DNA of 64,000 nt from Paenibacillus silviterrae (GTDB lineage Bacteria; Bacillota; Bacilli; Paenibacillales; NBRC-103111), in contig NZ_JASKUT010000002.1 of the NCBI RefSeq assembly GCF_030167925.1, positions 1,550,001-1,614,000 of the forward strand, written 5' to 3'. Below the pieces are notes generated by a model. The model did not search any database. It worked only from the letters and a program-made list of their open reading frames with translations, and was not told the DNA's origin. Position 1 is the stretch's first letter. Every line of letters starts with the position of its first letter. This document shows, piece after piece, positions 60,364 through 64,000 of this stretch. Made by a program: the position numbers and the translations under genes.

Positions 60364-63300
60364 TTACCCCTTCGTGCCATCAGCCCATTCCTCACGAAGT
60401 AATCGACCTGAGCGATATTCCGCCATTCGAACGCGAATGTCATCTCCCGCCAAGCCGTCAACGAAGAGCTCCTGCGTCCTTCCATCTCGAAGCTCCACCG
60501 TAACCGATTGCTCCGTCGATGCGTTAACAGCGACGACCACCGCCTCCGCTTCATACGGCTCGACTACTGTAATAAACCGCCCAACCCTGCCCTTCGTTCG
60601 CACCGCATAGGTCATCCGGCGCTGCGACTCGTCACCAGGGAAGGCATCCGCGCCGATGAGCCCGACGAAGCGAACCGCGTTCAGGCAGGCCAAGTCGACA
60701 GTAATGACACCCTCCCGCTCATGGTCGATCGGACTTGCCGGAATGGCCTGCGGATACTCGTTGCCAACGATCGTCACGCGTCCGCCCTCATAATCCTTGC
60801 CGACACCGCGCCCGGGATCCACGTTATCGCACTGATAGCTCAGCTCGCTAAGCGGTATCGTTGAGCCGTTCGCCGTAACCACGAACGCCTCGCCCCAGAA
60901 GAGCGCTTGCTTGGTCCTTTGCGGATACCTTTGCTCGTTATAGATCGGGTCATTCTTCACCCGCAAGCGGAGCAGCCGCGCGCCGCTTACATCAATATCG
61001 CACCTGCCCTCGCCGAGCAGCCATGCGCCGAATTCGCCTTCAGCCCGAATCTCGCCATCGACCTCCACCGCATACTTCAACGGAATCGTCACGCCGTGAT
61101 ACTCGGCGGCCCTTCCGACGATCTGTACCGTCCGCGGCGGCCAAGCGGTATGGACGTCCATTTTGAGCAATCCCGGTTCATTATGGTTCGTTCGGTTGCC
61201 GCGCATGTCCTCTCCTTCCCCGAATACAGTCTCAAACCTTGCAACCGTCGGACCCTCCGCCTCGTACCAGCGGCAATCCGTAACGAATTGAGCGTCCGAC
61301 AGCGGATCCTCAGTAAGCTGGCTCGTATGCTTCATGAAGCGCAAGCCTTCCTGCCCGTCAGAACCGCTTAAGCCTTGGAAGCCCTTGATCTGGAACAGCC
61401 TGTCATATTGATGCTCCGAGTCGCCCTGCAAATAATCGAATAACACGATGTAATCGTCCGTAACGGCCATGACCCTCCTCTGAAGCACCGGCTCTGTAAA
61501 ATCGGTTAACTCACCATACTTGGGCGGGCTTTTCAAGAAAGGCAGCGAGCTGGCATTCATCCGGCAGCGCTCCTCCAGCGATTCATCCTCTCGGTAGACC
61601 ATCCCGCCGTACGGAGGGTAAGCCCACTGCGACTTCGTCTCTATCGCCGTCGCCTGCAGCGCTTTCCCGCTATAGAACAGCAGCCGGCGGGAATCGCTTG
61701 GCACCTGCAGCTTCTCGTCGACTACGACCATGTTCTTGGTGATGGAATTTTGCACATAGAACTTGTACATGAAATGGGCATAGCCCCACCACACATGCTC
61801 AGGGTTAAAGAAGCTCCGTCCGTAACGCATCACGGACAAGAGACCGGTCCGGTCGAAATGGCCATGCGCATATCCGTGCGAGCCATAACGAATGACCGCC
61901 TGGATCTGCTCCCTGGGCTCACGGGTCTCCGTCTGGCTGCGCAGCATCGCAATGCCAACATTGTCCGCAAAGGCATTCTTCTTGTTGTACGTCGACTCGT
62001 AAGACGGCAGCTCGGCATGTCCGAAGATCGGATCGACATAGCTGTTCATGCGAATGACGGGTATGTATTCGGGATCCTTGTAATAATGGTAGGCCAGATC
62101 GAAGGTTGAACCGAAATGCACGCCCTCCAGCTTCTTCTCATCGGAATCGCTGATGCCGAAGAGCACCCCCCGGTCATTGAGGAACGGAAGCGTTGCATCG
62201 AACATATCCTTGATGCACACGTAATTTTTCATTCGAGCTCCCCATTTCTTGTTGTGCATGCCGAAGCGGACCGGAATCTCCCGGCCGTTAAACGTACTGT
62301 TTACCTCATCGTTCCACGGAATTGGAAAATGCGTATGCAGCAAATTGATCCCGAAGGGCAGCAGCGCATGCGCAGTATGGATATACATGGAGGAGACCCA
62401 ATTGTTGTACCCCACAGAGCATTCGTACCACCAGCCGTCACTGAACAAGCCGTATTTCAGCTGATCGATCGCGCCCATCGGTCCGAAGACGAAGCGAAGC
62501 GCCCGCTCCATATCTTCAATCGCCAACGCGCAGTAGAATGCGCCCGTAATTTCGGACAGCAGCCAGTTGGAAATATGTCCCCTCTGGATATGGTGATCCA
62601 GAATGTCCATATAGATTCGGAACGTTCGTTCTATCGCCTCATGATCCTCCGGTGTCAGCACGCCGGAGCTGTGAATGATATCGTAAGGGATCGCCAGATG
62701 CTGGAAGAAGTGTCCCTCCTGCACGTAGCTTTGACTGCAGCCCTTCTTCTTACGCGGATAGCCGGTCTCCTCATCGGTAAAATAACGCAGGAACGCTGCC
62801 ACCTTCTCCGCATAGCGAAGCTCCTTGGTCAACGCATAGGCATAGGCGGCCGACATGATGTAATGCTCTTCGCTGGTCTCATAACAATAGTCGCGTTCCC
62901 CAACCGGCACCGGCGGCCGTACGATCCAGGCTTCCGCATCCGCTATGATCTGATTGTACCCCGGTCGGAACTGTGGGTATCGGTCAATCTTGGCCTTCGC
63001 CGCAGCCCACATTTCATCGTTGTGATAAAGATACGGGTGAGGCAGCCTGCGCAGCGTCAGCAGCTCGATGTCCACAGCGCTTGCCCCGTCTCCGTTAGCA
63101 GTGAGGCGAAGCACCGTCTTCTCATGGCCGCCGTGCACCATGTTCTCGTGCACGTTTACGGCAACCATTATTTCCTTGCTGCCGTATGGCTCCAGCACAA
63201 ACCGGGACGGGGTCACCACGGGCAGCAGCGATTCCCAGCCGGTGAACTGTTGCTTCACGGCAACGCTTTGCCTCCGATCCGTACAATTATACACCCTCAT

Positions 63301-63795
63301 GGAGTAGACAACGGTCTCTCCAGCATCACCCGATTTCCCCCGTATAGGCGACTCGACGTATAGCTTCGCACCTCGAACCAGCCGTGCATCGAGCAGCACT
63401 GCGTTACCGCTCCATTCCAGCCGTTTCAGGAATCTCCAGATGTTCGATTTAGCAGATTCAATAGAGAAATCGGACAATTTGACCGTTACTTCGTGTTTTC
63501 CCTTTCCGGCGAGCCCTATCGAAGTTTCTACGTTTCGATCGTCCATGAAGCTCGCTTTCATGGAAATCTCCGTTTCCTCCTCACTTGCCAGGATCGTGAG
63601 CTTACATCCGAACCATCCCATAACATCCACGGCAGAGTCATTGCCCTGCTCAAAGCCGATAGGAAACCATCCCTGCGCATCATCAGGCGCCGGAAACTCT
63701 GCCTTTAAACCGTTGCTGAGTTCGTAGCCTTGCTCCAGCTTTTGCCCCTGGATGTTCCAATCCATCAAAACATGCAGTGACATTAACAAAGCCAT
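60364..63795 (-). CDS. Heparinase II/III-family polysaccharide lyase-like protein
   Basis: A 1143-residue protein without a signal peptide, so cytoplasmic. The N-terminal beta domain (about 1-240) is followed by an alpha/alpha-toroid with HNDEMWAAAKAKIDRYPQF and EEHYIMSAAYAYALTKELRY, then the heparinase II/III region with GSHGYAHGHFDRTGLLSVMRYGRSFFNPEH. The last holds the conserved His-Asp motif. A long beta-rich C-terminus (about 760-1143) extends beyond the usual length. ATG 63795 has AAGGAGG 10 nt upstream. It lies 21 nt after the partial gene at the right edge, in one operon. It probably cleaves imported uronate-containing oligosaccharides; whether it is an active lyase is unproven. Confidence 0.82.
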   Translation of the reverse strand: MALLMSLHVLMDWNIQGQKLEQGYELSNGLKAEFPAPDDAQGWFPIGFEQGNDSAVDVMGWFGCKLTILASEEETEISMKASFMDDRNVETSIGLAGKGKHEVTVKLSDFSIESAKSNIWRFLKRLEWSGNAVLLDARLVRGAKLYVESPIRGKSGDAGETVVYSMRVYNCTDRRQSVAVKQQFTGWESLLPVVTPSRFVLEPYGSKEIMVAVNVHENMVHGGHEKTVLRLTANGDGASAVDIELLTLRRLPHPYLYHNDEMWAAAKAKIDRYPQFRPGYNQIIADAEAWIVRPPVPVGERDYCYETSEEHYIMSAAYAYALTKELRYAEKVAAFLRYFTDEETGYPRKKKGCSQSYVQEGHFFQHLAIPYDIIHSSGVLTPEDHEAIERTFRIYMDILDHHIQRGHISNWLLSEITGAFYCALAIEDMERALRFVFGPMGAIDQLKYGLFSDGWWYECSVGYNNWVSSMYIHTAHALLPFGINLLHTHFPIPWNDEVNSTFNGREIPVRFGMHNKKWGARMKNYVCIKDMFDATLPFLNDRGVLFGISDSDEKKLEGVHFGSTFDLAYHYYKDPEYIPVIRMNSYVDPIFGHAELPSYESTYNKKNAFADNVGIAMLRSQTETREPREQIQAVIRYGSHGYAHGHFDRTGLLSVMRYGRSFFNPEHVWWGYAHFMYKFYVQNSITKNMVVVDEKLQVPSDSRRLLFYSGKALQATAIETKSQWAYPPYGGMVYREDESLEERCRMNASSLPFLKSPPKYGELTDFTEPVLQRRVMAVTDDYIVLFDYLQGDSEHQYDRLFQIKGFQGLSGSDGQEGLRFMKHTSQLTEDPLSDAQFVTDCRWYEAEGPTVARFETVFGEGEDMRGNRTNHNEPGLLKMDVHTAWPPRTVQIVGRAAEYHGVTIPLKYAVEVDGEIRAEGEFGAWLLGEGRCDIDVSGARLLRLRVKNDPIYNEQRYPQRTKQALFWGEAFVVTANGSTIPLSELSYQCDNVDPGRGVGKDYEGGRVTIVGNEYPQAIPASPIDHEREGVITVDLACLNAVRFVGLIGADAFPGDESQRRMTYAVRTKGRVGRFITVVEPYEAEAVVVAVNASTEQSVTVELRDGRTQELFVDGLAGDDIRVRMAEYRSGRLLREEWADGTKG

Positions 63796-63816
63796 AATTT
63801 GATAACCTCCTTATGA

Positions 63817-64000
63817 TCATAGAAGCCCGATTCGAATTTTATTATCAATTTCGGTGATATCTTCCTTCCACGTCTTGCAATTTTCAAGGATATATGACAT
63901 TCTCGTATCTTCTTTCATGGCATGGAACTTCAAGCCGTCCAGCGTAAGCCGCTCCACATTTCGAATATCCATAAATGTCGTCCTGCTCCAGGTCGGATAA
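63817..64000 (-). CDS. C-terminal end of a probable parallel beta-helix protein (partial)
   Basis: The last 60 codons of a gene that enters from the right edge; the stop TGA is at 63817-63819. The visible chain reads SRTTFMDIRNVERLTLDGLKFHAMKEDTR and ends WKEDITEIDNKIRIGLL. The rungs FMDIRNVERLTLDGL are what a beta-helix (GH28/pectate-lyase-like) chain shows near its end. It is in the same operon as the heparinase-like gene, which fits degradation of acidic polysaccharides. No start or active site can be seen. Confidence 0.55.
   Translation of the reverse strand, partial: YPTWSRTTFMDIRNVERLTLDGLKFHAMKEDTRMSYILENCKTWKEDITEIDNKIRIGLL

Noticed and set aside
62116-63363. Plus-strand open frame of 415 codons
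   Set aside because: Antisense shadow of the heparinase-like gene.

Overview
The window reads as chromosomal DNA of a Paenibacillus-like member of the Bacillales. The signs are strong AGGAGG-type ribosome sites, many GTG and TTG starts, LplABC and YesM/YesN-type sugar-uptake systems, and stalk-domain and Ig-like secreted proteins. This is inference from gene families; no rRNA marker is present. I see no rRNA, tRNA, CRISPR array, insertion sequence or phage gene. Most genes lie on the minus strand in long, tightly packed operons.

Region 1 (1-11.9 kb) is an iron-regulated siderophore operon of the NRPS-independent (IucA/IucC) type, read leftward and cut by the left edge. It joins two chemistries: a diaminobutyrate aminotransferase, decarboxylase, monooxygenase and acetyltransferase set that makes an acetyl-hydroxamate arm from 1,3-diaminopropane (as in schizokinen and rhizobactin 1021), and a ligase, aryl carrier and AsbE-like set known from petrobactin, which adds 3,4-dihydroxybenzoate. 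Two IucA/IucC synthetases and an MFS transporter lie between them. A perfect 7-1-7 Fur box sits inside the promoter spacer.

Region 2 (11.9-22.1 kb) holds a two-component system and an upstream operon with two sugar-importer permeases, a solute-binding lipoprotein, an HlyD-like adaptor, a MacB-like permease and a large secreted protein, without any ATPase. Region 3 (22.3-24.3 kb) has a sugar-type dehydrogenase and an aldo/keto reductase. Region 4 (24.4-27.3 kb) is a two-gene operon: a KAS III ketosynthase fused to a haem-oxygenase-like diiron domain, and an unrecognised membrane-associated helical protein. This is one of the two best candidates for an undescribed pathway; the other is the siderophore hybrid.

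Region 5 (27.4-45.5 kb) is carbohydrate sensing and uptake. It has a solitary LplA-like binding protein with a YesM kinase and stalk protein; a divergent operon with an FAD oxidoreductase, a Gfo/Idh/MocA enzyme and a large secreted glycoside-hydrolase-like protein; a 111-bp tandem repeat; an lplBCA-type operon; and a YesN-type regulator. A 33-bp element with 3 mismatches lies at the same distance from the -10 box of both the FAD-oxidoreductase operon and the lplB operon, so the two are probably one regulon.

Region 6 (45.6-55.3 kb) is a nine-gene operon: an oligopeptide-type ABC importer followed by HAD, Gfo/Idh/MocA, ThuA and metallo-beta-lactamase-fold enzymes. It is preceded by tandem LacI-type operators and probably takes up and breaks down oligosaccharides. 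Region 7 (55.4-64 kb) holds a phosphodiesterase-like gene, a MerR/quinone-oxidoreductase unit with a 19-bp-spacer promoter, an alpha/beta hydrolase, a secreted helveticin-like protein behind a cre site and an attenuator-like leader hairpin, a heparinase II/III-like protein, and the end of a probable beta-helix protein cut by the right edge.
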